A stretch of DNA of 64,000 nucleotides, taken from assembly GCA_020086605.1 (NCBI GenBank), contig JACBWW010000003.1:58825923-58889922 (forward strand), read 5' to 3'. Positions 40,901 to 49,473 of the stretch are shown in pieces; position 1 is the first letter of the stretch, and each line of letters starts with the position of its first letter. This stretch comes from Lanius collurio. Taxonomy: Eukaryota > Chordata > Aves > Passeriformes > Laniidae. A program made the translations under genes and the position numbers. The notes below the pieces were generated by a model. The model had not been told where the DNA came from and did no database searches. It worked only from the letters and a program-made list of their open reading frames with translations.

Positions 40901-43900
40901 ACTAAGCTTTAGCAAAGGAGCATGCTTCAGTGTAGACAGGAGTGATGTGTTTTGCATTATTATTACTATTACTATTATTATTCCTTTCTGCTTTGTGCTG
41001 ATGATACCTCAGATGATCTTTTGTGTTCACTTTTTGCTTTAGCAAGGATACAGATAAAAGTTCAGGAGAAAGAATAAAAAGGTGTGGGAAAATAAGTGAG
41101 ACAATCAGACCTCTACCTTTCGGAAGCAATCAAATGGTCCTCCCAGGATTGTTGGACATTAGTATTCTTTTTTAAAATAATGCATTATATGTGGTTACAT
41201 GTAATTGAACAACTCTCTTGAAGGTAGAATTAAATGAGAGAAGTTTCCATTTCAGATTTCATGTTATGCTGATGTTACATCAAGCATTGATACACTGACC
41301 TTTTTGAATTGGATGTAGTGGTTGTAGATAAAGTCTTTTTGTGGGTTCTCAGCTTAATGTGGTCTTAATGTGGTCCAGTGTCTTGGATAATGAATTGCCT
41401 TTTATCTCTTAAAAACAAGAATGTTATTAAACACAGGAGCTAAATATTCCTCCTTTGCTTGCTTTATGAGGTTTGTTTACAAGGCAAAGCAGAAAAGAGT
41501 ATTTTCCAATTAGCTGCCTGTGCCTTCGTACCTGTAAATGAAATCTGGTTTTCTTGCTGTGTAGATTAGTAAGTATAACAATCTATAACAGTCAGCAGAG
41601 CTAAACTGGAAAAAAAGGAGCATAAAGCTTTATGATTGGGAGGATTACCTACTTAATGGAAGTTTTAGGATTAATGATGTGTGGTATCATTCCTGCACTG
41701 ATGTAGAAGACTGTTTATCCATAAAATAGCTGTTGTTGTATACAATATAAATGCAATTCTTCTGTCAGTGGACTCAAAGTTTTTTGTGGTGCCAAGTCTA
41801 TTGGTGAATCCTGTTCAGAAAGGTGAGTTTTTCCATAATTATCTCCACTTATAAGGTGAAAGCACTTGTAAATGCCAGTAGTGCTTCTGTGATATTAATA
41901 ACCAAGTATAATGCTGGGTAATGCCAGCAACTAATGTGGATGTTAACTAGAACTATGAAAGGCAGCCATAAACAACTACATTTACCAAATGTGAATTTTA
42001 TAAAAGGTGATTTCACCTTGATACTCTTGAATGCACTTGATCTGTAGCCATATCTACAAATATTTGACAAAAAAAGTGTTTCACTATTTATTTATTAATT
42101 TTTATTTATCCAGAGGTAGAGAATACATGCTTATAAAGCCTGTTAGAAAAGCATGCATTTGCAGCTCATGAAATAACACTCACATAAATAGGAAACAGCT
42201 ACTTCCTTATCCCTTAACAGTAGTTCAAGCCAATTAATTAAAAAATTGAAAGAATTCAGAATCTTCTGAATTGGATGAGGGAACTTTTTGCTACCTTACC
42301 TCTTATCTTAAATCATATTGGACCATTGCAAACATTTAGTGTTTATCAGGAAAAATAAAAGTGCTGCCTGTTTACATGTTGGAAGGATTGAAGTGGAGAA
42401 GTTCAAGCCAAGAAACCATGTTATGTTCAGGTGAAAACTGTTCTGCCATCTAAACATTCTCCTCTAATGCCATGAAAGTGGCTTCACTGTAAATGCATTT
42501 ACTGGTATACAAAGTAGGTCTATAATGAATTGAAACGCTTTGGTCATTTTGCATCCCCAAGCAATTCCTGGTGAAGTACATCTGCAGCAGCAAATGGTTA
42601 TTCATATCATTATATACACAGATTTTCTCAGTGCATTAGACATAGCTTGTTATGAAGAGCCCTTAACTCCAGTGTTTATGATTTAAGCACCAAATTATTT
42701 GGACCCATAATGGTACAAAGTTAGCCTAAAACAGTAACCATTTTCCTCTCTGCACTCCACTATCATCTCTTGTTTTAGCATCACATTGCTGCTAACTCAG
42801 CTACTTTCAGGAAGCAGTTGCTGTTATTGGCAACAGCTGTCTAAGAACCAGTACTGAGATTTTACAGAATAGCTTATTCCTGACCTAAAGGAGTGTCCTG
42901 CCAAAGTCCAAATCTGTTTATAAAGTATTGTTGCCATAGAGCATCTTGACTAGCATTTAGAAAGTGTTCCTTGATCTCATTAGATAAAAATTTCCTCACT
43001 AATTTCAGTGACTTAAAAATGTGAATTAGTGATCTGTTATCACAGAAAGTTGAAATAAAGCTATTAGCAACTTCTAAGGCAGAAAAGTTCTGGCTGTTTT
43101 GACCTTCTGTGTTTATCACATTCCTTATTTTTTAGAAGCTTACATGTTATATGTGATGATTAAGGAGTATTTTTTTCTTTGTATTTAGGTCGATAATACT
43201 GAAGAAATCACCTTTGAAGCTTTGAAGAAAGCCATTGGTAAGATTTATTACAGTTGTTTTTGTGCAGCACAGTTCTTGATTACTATGGAATTGCTGAATA
43301 AAAAGGAGAGGACAGAATTACATAAAATTTTACTTTTGTTTCTTTTGTTTCTTTTCAGATAGTAAATTTATTTAAAACTCTAGTTATTTTTTTCTGAATC
43401 TCTGAAATCATATCTTGATAATATTAGTGAATTCATTTTCTGAAGTTAGTGGGACTGAATGAAAAGCATCTGGAAATGTTGTCATCTATTATATTTCCCT
43501 TATAGAGAAAGATATAAATGTAAGATGTTCAAGTTACACTGAGTGATTACTTATGGATTAACTTGAGTATTTTTTATGCATGAAGATTTTTGGGTCTTCG
43601 ATGCATTCAAAAAATAGGTTGTAAATTACACATCATGGAGTTTAAAGCACTAAGATTTTTTAAAAAAATATTTTTCTGACAAGTGACCTGGCTACGAGAA
43701 CACAGATTTATCCAGATTCCTTATTTCATATTACTGTAAGTAATTGCTAATTAATGCTGTGCAGTCCACCAAAATCCTGTTAAAAATATGGAATAACATT
43801 GATGTTTTAAACAGTAGACACATTCTAAACAAAAATTTATTCTGACAGTCTTCCAAGTGTGCCTAATCCCTGAGGTACTTAAATTCATTAGATGCTGGAG

Positions 43901-46416
43901 AGCTCCAGCTGCTTGTACATTCTGTCTGCCTGTGGAGGTTGAACTGGCTTTTCCCAAATTCTGATAGAAAACTCTGGCCACTTGTGAGTGTTATACTGGG
44001 AGGGAACTTCCTTGTTTCTTCTCTTGAAGCTGAAGCTGTGTGCAGTAAGTGAGAAGTGCAGGCCATAAAGCAAAAGGGAGCCTGGCTGTTATTCATAAAT
44101 AAAGAATTAGTAAGAAAGGGGGGAAATTGGGTCCTCAGACCGTTTCCCTGAAATTTTATCTGCGTTTTGCTTTGGGAGCAATGCCAGATGAGAGCTCACT
44201 TGAGAATGGTTGCGTCACTTCAAGCACAGTCCTTGTTCACTTCTGCAGTGCACATTTGAAATCCCTTATTCTTCATAGGCAAAGATTACATTTGTCTTTA
44301 TTTGTTTTTCATTATTCTTTTCAGATAACAATGGACTTGAAGAACAGGAAAAGGAAAAAAGGCGTCTTGTGATTGAAAAGTTCCAAAAAGCACCGTTTGA
44401 AGAAATCGCAGCTCAATGTGAAACCAAAGTGAGTTTCTTCAAAATATTAGCACTGAGGATATCTCTGTAGGCATTAGTGGGCATGTGCTGACTGAAGGTG
44501 ATTTGTTGTGTCACTGCTGCTGTGTTACTTCTTTAGAAGTTCAGTTCTTTCTTTTGTCTCCACTGCTGTCAATGTTGGGAGATTCCAGTAATTAGAAGTG
44601 TGTTTTTGTTTGTTCCTAGACCATTTGGAAGGTAATGGGTAACTTATCATTCTTCACCTTGGTATTTTCCTTGCTATCTTTGAAATCCAGGTTCACAGTC
44701 CATTCCTATTTCATTCTGGGGTAACTGGAGCAGTATTTAATCCATTATATGTTTTAAACATCTAAATGTATTTCAGGTTTGTTGAACTCCTGTCTGCAAC
44801 AGTAGAGTTTGCTGTATAATTCATGGCACTCCAGGACAGGCTCACATAATCTCAAATGCATCTTTAAGGCTCAGTATCCTTGCAGCAGTGAGAAAACAAA
44901 TGGAGAAGTAATGTGGCCTAGATTTGCATGTGACAGTGTGGAACAGTCTCACCTCAGTATGGCCTGGCACACCCATTGTAGTTCAGTTCAATATCTAGGA
45001 CTTGATAATTCAATTTTTTTTTTTTTTTTTTTTTTTTTTGCCTAGGCAAACTTGCTTCATGATAGACTGGCACAGATCCTAGAACTCACCATCCGGTAAG
45101 GCTTTATCCAAGAAGAACATTGTGTCTGAAGAATGATTTATAAAGCAATTGTGGCTGTTTTCAAATGGTTATGTCATAGTGATTTCAAACACATGTAATA
45201 GGGAGAAAATACTTGCCTTAATTGAATTCTGTGTTTTAACCCTGATAGGCATTTCAGCCCCATGTAGCCACTGGCTTAATCCTCCTCAGAAGGATGAGGA
45301 AGAGAATTGGAAGGGTAAAAGTGAGAAAAGCTATAGGCTGGGATAAGAACAATTCAATAGGTAAAGCAAAAGTCGCATATGTTCTCAAAGCAAAATAGGA
45401 AATTCACTCACTTCCCATGGGCTGGCAGGTGTTCAGCCATTTCCAGGAAAGCAGGGCTCTTTGGGAAGGCAAATACCATCACTCTGAATGTCCTGTTTTT
45501 CCTACTTCTTTCCTTGAAGCTGTTACTGCTGAGCATCACACCATATGATAGGGGGTATCCCATGAGTCACTTGGGGTCAGCTGTCCCATCTGTGTCCCCT
45601 CCCAACTTTTTGCCCACCTCCAGCTTACACACTGACACAGCAGTGTGAGGAGCCCAAAAGACCTTGACATGGTGGAAGCTCTGCTTGGCAGTAACAAAGA
45701 CATCTCTGTCTTATCAGCACTGTTTCCAGCACAAACCCAAAACACAGCCCATTACCAGCTACAGTAAAAAAAATTATCCAGGCCAAAACCATCACACTGA
45801 AAAAGAATACTTTTCATCACTTTGATTTTCTTACTACTTTGAATCTTCCTAATAGTGGAGAATATCCAGAAACCATGTCATTGTGTCTTACAGTATCTCT
45901 GTGTCTATCAGTAGTCTTGCAGGATGTTCTTGTTTTTCCATTGCTGCATCTGGTTGAGAACGTAATCAGATATTGAGCACCCCAAGTAGTACATGATGTT
46001 GTTGTAGAGAGTTGTGCACATCATTATGTAGGATAAATAGTATTTATTAGCAGCAAGATGCATTTGGATTGTTCTGTAACATCAATGAAATTGATGATAT
46101 GGGCAAGAATATAAAAATCCTCAGGGCATAATAATTTCATTAGAATTTCAGGACTAGGATAAAATGCTGTTGGTATTTTCTTATTTTGTGGTATACTGTA
46201 TATATATGGGGGGTAGTTTACTCTTGTTGCTTGACTATTAGTGTGTAAAGTTATAGAAAAGCAATCCATGTAACTATAAATTCTGTATATTGGTTGTGCT
46301 TCTCACACAGTCCTCCGCCTAGCCCCTCAGGAACGATGACCATTACTGCTGGACATGCTCATTACCATTCTGTTCCAGTCTATGAGATGAAGTTTCCAGA
46401 TCTTTGTGTGTATTAA
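7867..46416 (+). CDS. EFR3A: EFR3A gene, coding exons from about residue 123 to the stop (5' part missing)
   Basis: EFR3A is a palmitoylated peripheral plasma-membrane protein built of HEAT/ARM-like helical repeats. It recruits the PI4KA-TTC7-FAM126 complex, which makes PI4P at the plasma membrane. Nineteen exons join in one frame (2094 nt, 697 codons plus stop). They match vertebrate EFR3A from FVKFANIEEDTPSYHRRYDF to the conserved end VPVYEMKFPDLCVY. Human EFR3A is 821 residues, so about 122 residues, including the N-terminal palmitoylated cysteines and basic patch, lie upstream. EFR3A rather than EFR3B is indicated by AENCFRELLGRA, SFLDPLLSPSLMED-like and KIAESLGGSGYSVERL segments, where EFR3B differs. 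All introns are GT-AG. No frameshift or stop is seen. Family assignment is from recall of the human proteins; the exon boundaries are read from the sequence. Confidence 0.96.
7989..9658 (+). other. EFR3A: EFR3A intron, nothing recognised
   Basis: AT-rich intron without a recognisable repeat or gene on either strand. Confidence 0.7.
9659..9808 (+). CDS. EFR3A: EFR3A exon (IRIAGIRGIQGVVRK...)
   Basis: 150 nt, acceptor ccttcctcag, donor GACAG|gtaatt. It encodes IRIAGIRGIQGVVRKTVNDE, then LRATIWEPQHMDKIVPSLLF and NMQKIEDID, nearly identical to human EFR3A. The final codon is split 2+1 (AG|C, Ser). Confidence 0.96.
9809..14231 (+). other. EFR3A: EFR3A intron, nothing recognised
   Basis: 4.4 kb of AT-rich intron. 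Short open frames here show no splice-site context or family resemblance. An A run lies at about 11478-11492. Confidence 0.7.
14232..14369 (+). CDS. EFR3A: EFR3A exon (RTGPQSSPTGG...AENCFRELLGRA)
   Basis: 138 nt, donor TTTTTGC|gtaagt. It encodes a variable Ser/Pro/Gly-rich loop and then ENPSVLAENCFRELLGRATY and GNMNNAVRPVFA. The acceptor is a tandem NAGNAG (ttcagcag). The upstream site is chosen here because it keeps the Asp-Ser-Arg seen in human. Use of the downstream site would drop one serine and keep the frame. Confidence 0.95.
14370..19175 (+). other. EFR3A: EFR3A intron, nothing recognised
   Basis: 4.8 kb of AT-rich intron. Overlapping short open frames at 17634-17866 are open on both strands by chance, and none resembles a known protein. 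Confidence 0.7.
19176..19254 (+). CDS. EFR3A: EFR3A exon (HLDHHKLWDPNEF...)
   Basis: 79 nt, acceptor ttgcttacag, donor ACAG|gtagga. It encodes HLDHHKLWDPNEFAVSCFKI followed by IMYSIQ and ends in phase 0. Human EFR3A has the same peptide except His for the Ser before Cys. Confidence 0.96.
19560..19848 (+). mobile_element. CR1 LINE 3' fragment, plus orientation
   Basis: CR1 3' words are present: a gggaagaagttctctgc block, cctcatccctggaagtgtcc, aaggccaggtcagatggagc and cctggtctagtggaaagtgc, ending near attctgtcactctatgattg. It is inserted in an EFR3A intron in the sense orientation. Confidence 0.8.
20270..20405 (+). CDS. EFR3A: EFR3A exon (AQYSHHVIQEILGHLD...)
   Basis: 136 nt, acceptor ttttttaatag, donor AATAG|gtaagt. 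It encodes AQYSHHVIQEILGHLDVRKR, then DSPRVRAGIIQVLLEAVAIA and AKGSI, ending with one base of a split Gly codon. It is a helical-repeat segment conserved across EFR3 proteins. Confidence 0.96.
21220..21320 (+). mobile_element. Fragment of an avian ERV LTR
   Basis: The stretch with gatcaagataaaggcagttt and agcaaaagccacatgcacaa resembles the middle of the LTR family seen at 45218-45800 (agcaaaagtcgcatatg there). It is a short decayed piece; no viral gene is present. Confidence 0.45.
21598..21762 (+). CDS. EFR3A: EFR3A exon (PTVLEVFNTLLKHL...)
   Basis: 165 nt, acceptor ttgtttccag, donor ATTG|gtgagt. It encodes PTVLEVFNTLLKHLRISVDL, then a diverged Ser/Gly loop (ELGDRRSSAGSATLSTSSKE) and SDERIVQNAIIQTI. 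The loop differs clearly from human while both flanks are conserved, as expected for a surface loop. It ends in phase 1. Confidence 0.95.
22450..22609 (+). repeat. 160-bp duplicate of an EFR3A exon end and adjacent intron (extra copy)
   Basis: This copy is the same length as 24221-24380, with about five substitutions and no gaps that I can see by eye. It contains the last 17 nt of the exon at 24123-24237, its donor and 143 nt of intron. It lies 1771 bp upstream of the original, in the preceding intron and in direct orientation. A run ending ctcaccattgcag stands just before it, so it forms a candidate 19-nt microexon. Confidence 0.9.
22722..23330 (-). mobile_element. CR1 LINE 3' fragment, minus orientation
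   Basis: Antisense CR1 words are visible: the tail atagaatatctggagttgga, ctggtctagtggccaaccat, ctttcagtgaagaacctttt and cctaatgtcccatctgtact. Further in come a hallmark ggtacaccacagggcacagt and gccattaacccaacccccct. The boundary with the GC-rich DNA after about 23330 is unclear. It lies between the two copies of the 160-bp duplication. Confidence 0.8.
23331..23735. other. GC-rich stretch of unknown origin in an EFR3A intron
   Basis: About 400 bp that is visibly richer in GC than the flanking intron, with overlapping short open frames on both strands. I recognise no protein. It may be part of the neighbouring CR1 or another old repeat. Confidence 0.4.
24123..24237 (+). CDS. EFR3A: EFR3A exon (FFGSNLPDYQRSEIMM...)
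   Basis: 115 nt, acceptor tttttatttag. It encodes FFGSNLPDYQRSEIMMFIMS then KVPVLGTTSQTLDPSHL. The donor GG|gtttgt is weaker than its neighbours. The position is fixed because the 2+1 split Gly codon joins the next exon in frame. The last 17 nt of the exon and 143 nt of the following intron are duplicated at 22450-22609. Confidence 0.94.
24221..24380 (+). repeat. EFR3A: 160-bp duplicated segment (original copy at an exon-intron junction)
   Basis: This is the source copy, because its first 17 nt are real coding sequence joined to the rest of the exon. It matches 22450-22609 almost base for base and both copies end at the same point (cagaaccaa). Confidence 0.9.
24381..26028 (+). other. EFR3A: EFR3A intron, nothing recognised
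   Basis: AT-rich intron after the duplicated segment. No gene or repeat family is recognised. Confidence 0.65.
26029..26080 (+). CDS. EFR3A: EFR3A exon (DLGTRRIQIMLLRSLLM)
   Basis: 52 nt, acceptor ttcaattgtag, donor TATG|gtaagc. After completing a split Gly codon it encodes exactly DLGTRRIQIMLLRSLLM, identical to human EFR3A, and ends in phase 0. Confidence 0.96.
27559..28022 (+). mobile_element. Avian ERV solo LTR, plus orientation
   Basis: The element starts tgtcgtggttcaacccag and ends near ctatcccagccaaaataag, then tacaaca. These are the typical start and end words of a common avian ERV LTR family. Internal landmarks are agagaatcagaatggtgcc, gggttgagatgaagactctt and agcactgctcagcag. No retroviral genes flank it, so it is a solo LTR. 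Confidence 0.75.
28934..29106 (+). CDS. EFR3A: EFR3A exon (VTSGYKATTISNALP...)
   Basis: 173 nt, acceptor caatgaacag, donor ATAAG|gtgctg. It encodes VTSGYKATTISNALPAPFLD, then PLLSPSLMEDSELRQLVLEI and LHNLIDRHDNRAKLRGI. It is part of the helical scaffold and ends with two bases of an Arg codon. Confidence 0.96.
29560..29635 (+). CDS. EFR3A: EFR3A exon (IIPDVSDLKIKRDK...)
   Basis: 76 nt, acceptor tttcgtttgtag, donor AAAAG|gtaata. It encodes IIPDVSDLKIKRDKISRQDV followed by SFMKK and ends in phase 0. Confidence 0.95.
29636..32027 (+). other. EFR3A: EFR3A intron, nothing recognised
   Basis: AT-rich intron with no recognised gene or repeat until the CR1 tail at 32028. Confidence 0.65.
32028..32095 (+). 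mobile_element. CR1 3' tail fragment beside an exon
   Basis: The words gggagttggactagaagact and cctttctaacctaaattatt, then ctatt, match the extreme 3' end of CR1. It ends about 33 nt before the EFR3A exon at 32128, so CR1-derived bases probably contribute to the acceptor region. Confidence 0.65.
32128..32289 (+). CDS. EFR3A: EFR3A exon (HGQQLYRHIYLGCKEE...)
   Basis: 162 nt in phase 0-0, acceptor gtcttttatag, donor TTGCAG|gtatga. It encodes HGQQLYRHIYLGCKEEDNVQ and the very conserved IELANEEVVIDLIRLAIALQ. A CR1 3' tail ends only about 33 nt before the acceptor. Confidence 0.96.
32290..33458 (+). other. EFR3A: EFR3A intron, nothing recognised
   Basis: 1.2 kb of intron without a recognised element. 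Confidence 0.65.
33459..33590 (+). CDS. EFR3A: EFR3A exon (DIAIINEDNLPMFNRC...)
   Basis: 132 nt in phase 0-0, acceptor cttacatttcag, donor AGCAAG|gtaaca. It encodes DIAIINEDNLPMFNRCGVMA, then LVAAYLNFLSQMIAVPAFCQ and HVSK. It matches human EFR3A with a few conservative changes. Confidence 0.96.
34075..34142 (+). CDS. EFR3A: EFR3A exon (VIETRSVEASYFLPE...)
   Basis: 68 nt, acceptor gttttttttcag, donor TGCGA|gtaagt. It encodes VIETRSVEASYFLPETIFKD then KC and two bases of a split Asp codon (human has Met there). Confidence 0.95.
34402..35022 (-). mobile_element. CR1 LINE 3' fragment, minus orientation
   Basis: A clear antisense CR1: the tail atcacagaatgggcagggct, then ggaagggatctctggaggtc, aggaccacatccagatgctt, agactccacaacctctctgg, and, further in, gctgagctggcccagctctc and agcactccagttgtggcctt. 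About 620 bp, one of the best preserved copies in the window. Confidence 0.92.
35033..35072. repeat. AT-rich simple repeat next to CR1
   Basis: A tactattaattaattaatta and ttagtattagta pattern of short repeated units directly after the inner end of the CR1 copy. Confidence 0.6.
35369..35496 (+). CDS. EFR3A: EFR3A exon (LPKSLEKDETDLFFL...)
   Basis: 128 nt, acceptor tatgttttcacag, donor AACAG|gtaagt. It encodes LPKSLEKDETDLFFLTNKIA, then ESLGGSGYSVERLSVPYVPQ and VT. The ESLGGSGYSVERL stretch separates EFR3A from EFR3B, which has EVLGGSGYNSDRL. Confidence 0.96.
35497..37869 (+). other. EFR3A: EFR3A intron, nothing recognised
   Basis: AT-rich intron. A short (TA)n run lies at about 37392-37405. 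No gene or known repeat family is recognised. Confidence 0.65.
37870..38145 (-). mobile_element. CR1 LINE 3' fragment, minus orientation
   Basis: Antisense CR1 words are ccttccactagaccaggttg, ctcaaagcctcatccaacct, ggccttgagcacttacaggg, tggggcatccacagcttctc, a ctgtgccagtgcctcaccac block and gaatttcttcttaatatcta. Confidence 0.88.
38146..39928 (+). other. EFR3A: EFR3A intron, nothing recognised
   Basis: Starts with about 140 bp of GC-richer DNA that may extend the CR1 copy. The rest is ordinary AT-rich intron. Confidence 0.6.
39929..40017 (+). CDS. EFR3A: EFR3A exon (DEDRLSRRKSIVDTVS...)
   Basis: 89 nt, acceptor ttttgtgctag, donor GATAAG|gtatga. It encodes DEDRLSRRKSIVDTVSLQVD then ILPGNNTEDK. 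It carries the basic DRLSRRKSI motif, whose serine is a likely phosphosite (inference), followed by a variable linker shorter than in human. It ends in phase 0. Confidence 0.95.
40018..43188 (+). other. EFR3A: EFR3A intron, nothing recognised apart from a microsatellite
   Basis: 3.2 kb of AT-rich intron with an (ATT/ACT)n microsatellite at about 40957-40982. No exon or transposon family is recognised. Confidence 0.65.
43189..43237 (+). CDS. EFR3A: EFR3A small exon (VDNTEEITFEALKKAI)
   Basis: 49 nt, acceptor ttgtatttag, donor CATTG|gtaaga. It encodes VDNTEEITFEALKKAI and one base of the next Asp codon. The acidic Thr-Glu-Glu-Ile motif is shared by EFR3A and EFR3B. Confidence 0.95.
44325..44428 (+). 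CDS. EFR3A: EFR3A exon (DNNGLEEQEKEKRRL...)
   Basis: 104 nt, acceptor ttattcttttcag, donor ACCAAA|gtgagt. It encodes a charged helix, NNGLEEQEKEKRRLVIEKFQ, and then KAPFEEIAAQCETK. It is nearly identical to human and ends in phase 0. Confidence 0.96.
45014..45039 (+). repeat. EFR3A: Uninterrupted run of 26 T before a splice acceptor
   Basis: The homopolymer lies six bases before the exon starting at 45046 and serves as its polypyrimidine tract. Confidence 0.95.
45046..45095 (+). CDS. EFR3A: EFR3A small exon (ANLLHDRLAQILELTI)
   Basis: 50 nt, donor ATCCG|gtaagg. It encodes ANLLHDRLAQILELTI and two bases of an Arg codon. The acceptor is gcctag, preceded by an uninterrupted run of 26 T. Confidence 0.96.
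45218..45800 (+). mobile_element. Avian ERV solo LTR, plus orientation
   Basis: The element starts near tgtgttttaaccctg and ends ccaggccaaaaccatcaca. Internal landmarks are tcactcacttcccatgggct, ggcaggtgttcagccatttc, caggaaagcagggctctttg, gggtatcccatgagtcactt and tatcagcactgtttccagca. All belong to a common avian ERV LTR family. There is no gag, pol or env beside it. It lies in the last EFR3A intron in the sense orientation. Confidence 0.8.
46311..46416 (+). CDS. EFR3A: EFR3A last coding exon and stop
   Basis: 106 coding nt after the acceptor gcttctcacacag. It encodes PPPSPSGTMTITAGHAHYHS, then VPVYEMKFPDLCVY and TAA at 46414-46416. The last 14 residues are the invariant C-terminus of vertebrate EFR3 proteins. 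Confidence 0.97.
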
Positions 46417-49310
46417 GTGTCTTCTGAAGTCTGCTGGACATTATTTAGAGTAGAGTACAATAGAAAGAACAAGATGAGTTTTCAAATTTTATTGTTTATT
46501 GTATCTTACTTTAATACAATGATGGAGATGAGCCAAATACAGATTACTTTAGCCAAATTCATGAAACTGTCTTGAATTGTTTTATTCTGTACTATATTTC
46601 AAGTTAGGTTTTTCACTGATCATGTTTCTTCATTTTCATATTTGAGTACATGTAAAACAGATTTAAAACTTGTCTTGCCATTATAGGTAAATATTTCAGT
46701 TACTCTAGGAATTTGTATTGCTTCAAATTCCTTTAATTTGAGATATTGTAACTGAAAAACCTATTAAAGCTCTTTTGTGTTTCAGTTTGGTTTTTTATTT
46801 TTTTATTTGGTTAGCTTTTTGGTTTTTTGGTTTTTTTTTTTTTTACTCCTCTCCACCTCAATTCTATGTCGAACTAGAATGCTTTTGACTTGCTTCATCT
46901 CATTCAGTGTAACCAGTGGAGCACTACCTGAGCTCCCTCTTGTTCATACAGTCATAGCTACTCAGCTTGTTTGGTTCGGAACATATGGAAAAAAACCAAT
47001 ACCTTACATGTGTTCAAATACAGTGAATGAATTAATGGGCACTTGTTAAGTGTATTTTGATGCATCACATAACATGCTTTTTAGATAGATACATCCAGTA
47101 TATGTCCTGTGTTTCTTGCTAAAAGTTAAATTTAATCTTTGCATAAGAGAGGAGCACTCTCCTCTTGAAGCACGGAATTGTGCAATATATTTCATGTCTT
47201 AAGATGTATGGTTTACAGACTGTACTTTGGAAAGCACTGTAGTATTTTACTGTCTGCTGTAGTATAAATACAGGAGAGATATATTTAGTATAGCAGAAAA
47301 TATACTGAGGGCATTTTAGTCATAAATACTGAAATATATTCTATGAGACATTTCTCTGTAGTTTATAACAGCTTTTTAGTAATATTTTAGAAATTGAAAG
47401 AAAAAATGAAACCATTTAAAGATCAAAAATTTATTAAATATATTTTCAAGCAAAAGCATTTTTAGAGATGCATCTCTGTGTTTGTTTTTGTTTCATTTCT
47501 CAAATCTTTAAGGTAACTTTCATAGGTTTATGTATCTGAGCATATACTAATCAAATGTAATTAAAGTAAAACTGATTGAGTAAATCACAGACATTTGATG
47601 ATAATTGTCGAGGCTCTCTTTATGACTCACTAAATTCTGCAGGCAAAAAAAACCCCAACATTCATTGATGCTGTGACAAGTAACTTTGAAGGCCATCAAA
47701 GGACTGGGGCAGCACAGACATGAATGAATGCTCTCAAATATCTGTAATAAATTTAGACATGTAATTTAGTGGTTTGGATGAACAATGAACATGAACAAAG
47801 TAACCTAACTTCAGTTAGCCCTGCTTTGAGCAGGAGCTTGGTTTGGATGACTTTCAGAAGTCTCAACCTAAATTAATCTTTGATTGCATAACTCAAGATC
47901 TGAAGGGTAATTAGCCCTGCTAATTTGCTGACTGGAGCATTTGCAAACCCACTGTAAAAAGAATTTTAAGTTTTTTAAACTGTAATTCAGTATTCTACTG
48001 GACTACATTTGGAAGCCTGATGTGGCATGGCATCAGAGAAATACCAGCTACTTAAACCTATGAGATGACATGCTGAGAGTTTCAGAAAGCATTCACAAAG
48101 CTCAAAAGGTAATTGAGACCTTCTTTTCAGTTTAACAGTGCAATCACAGCTGTTAGTGGATGACGAAACAGCCCCTTATCTACAGCATTCCGTTGTGATT
48201 TTTACTGCTGCAGCGTATCAGCCTGATCAGACCACAGTCTACACATAAATAGGACTCTAGCTTTTAGTTTTCACTTTTTTTTTTCTTTTTTTTTAAGGTA
48301 AGACTAATAGTTTTTTGGCCTATATAAAGAGTGTAATTTTTTAAAAAGTAAATCCAACATAGGGATACAATGTAAAACACCTACTCACTCTGTCATTTTT
48401 TTTTAAGAATATCACTCGGCACTTTTGTACAAGAAGAAAATAAGGAGCCTAAGTAATAAAGAATGTACTTCTGTTTGCACTTGTGCAGTATGGAGACTGT
48501 GCTGTAAATACAGGATTGTTTCTGTGATTGAATTCTGTTGCATGAATGCTGCATGTGAAAAAACTAGATTCAGCATTTCATCTTCTGTTCTGTTGATGAA
48601 GTATTTTTCCTTTATGGTGATGGTAGGTTTCCATGTTTCCAGTGTTCAGTTTGGGAAATGCAGGTGTTGTGCAGGTGTAGTGCAGGGAGTGAAGAGCTTG
48701 TACCACTCTGTGTGTTCATGTGATGTTTAATTTCTTACTTTATGGAAATTCAGGGAGTCTGTAAGTTGATAATTGGTTCACTCTGGCCTTTCTAGACATG
48801 TGGGAGATGGGAGTGACTGTAAAATGTATTGTTTTGGTAGCTATCGTTATATGAGCTAATGAATGAAACCAAAAGAATTAAGAATGCTGTTTGTTGTACA
48901 GTACAAAGCTGCTTTGTTTCACTTATCTTTTTACATTCTTTAGACAAGCTGCAGAACTTAAAAGCTCCTTATGCAGAGTGGCCCTGCATTATCTGCAGCA
49001 CACTGAGCACTGTCATAATGGTTATAATTGGTACCCAGTTTAAATGTATTCCAGCTGTTGCCTGGGGCTCTCTTTCCTGTTATGTCATTTTGAAAAAAAA
49101 TATAGCTTTTGGTAGTGGGTCACTTTAAGATAAATTAAATCCATGGTAATTTTACAAGGTAGAAATAGCCTGTTGTCCAAAATCAAAGTAGGGCTAATTT
49201 GTCTGTTGTTCCAATGGTCATATATTCTGTAATGAACCAGTTTCAGTAAATGTAAGAACACACTGTGCAATCTATATTTAAGCAATAAAATAAACCAAAA
49301 TTTAAAATGA
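46417..49310 (+). other. EFR3A: EFR3A 3' untranslated region (end inferred)
   Basis: About 2.9 kb of AT-rich DNA without a conserved reading frame follows the stop. Possible poly(A) signals are ATTAAA at 46763, AATAAA at 47746, AATAAA at 48455 and overlapping AATAAA hexamers at 49284-49294. The last pair is followed by a GT-rich stretch (gtgttggtt near 49322) and is the best distal end. A Pumilio-type TGTAAATA lies at 48503-48510. The 3' end is inferred; no transcript evidence is available. Confidence 0.6.
49284..49294 (+). terminator. EFR3A: Candidate distal poly(A) signal of EFR3A
   Basis: Two overlapping AATAAA hexamers lie about 2.87 kb after the stop codon, with a GT-rich element roughly 30 nt downstream. 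This is the usual arrangement of a cleavage and polyadenylation site. Confidence 0.5.
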
Positions 49311-49473
49311 ATGTTTTCTAAAGTGTTGGTTAATTTTTACTGCTCACAATTTAGATGTCAATTACTAATTTTTTAGCATTTAAAATAGCCCTCAGTTTAC
49401 ACACCCATTTTGTTTTGCAGATAATACAGCATTGCATCATTATTAAACTACTGCATTTATTTACTATTAAACC

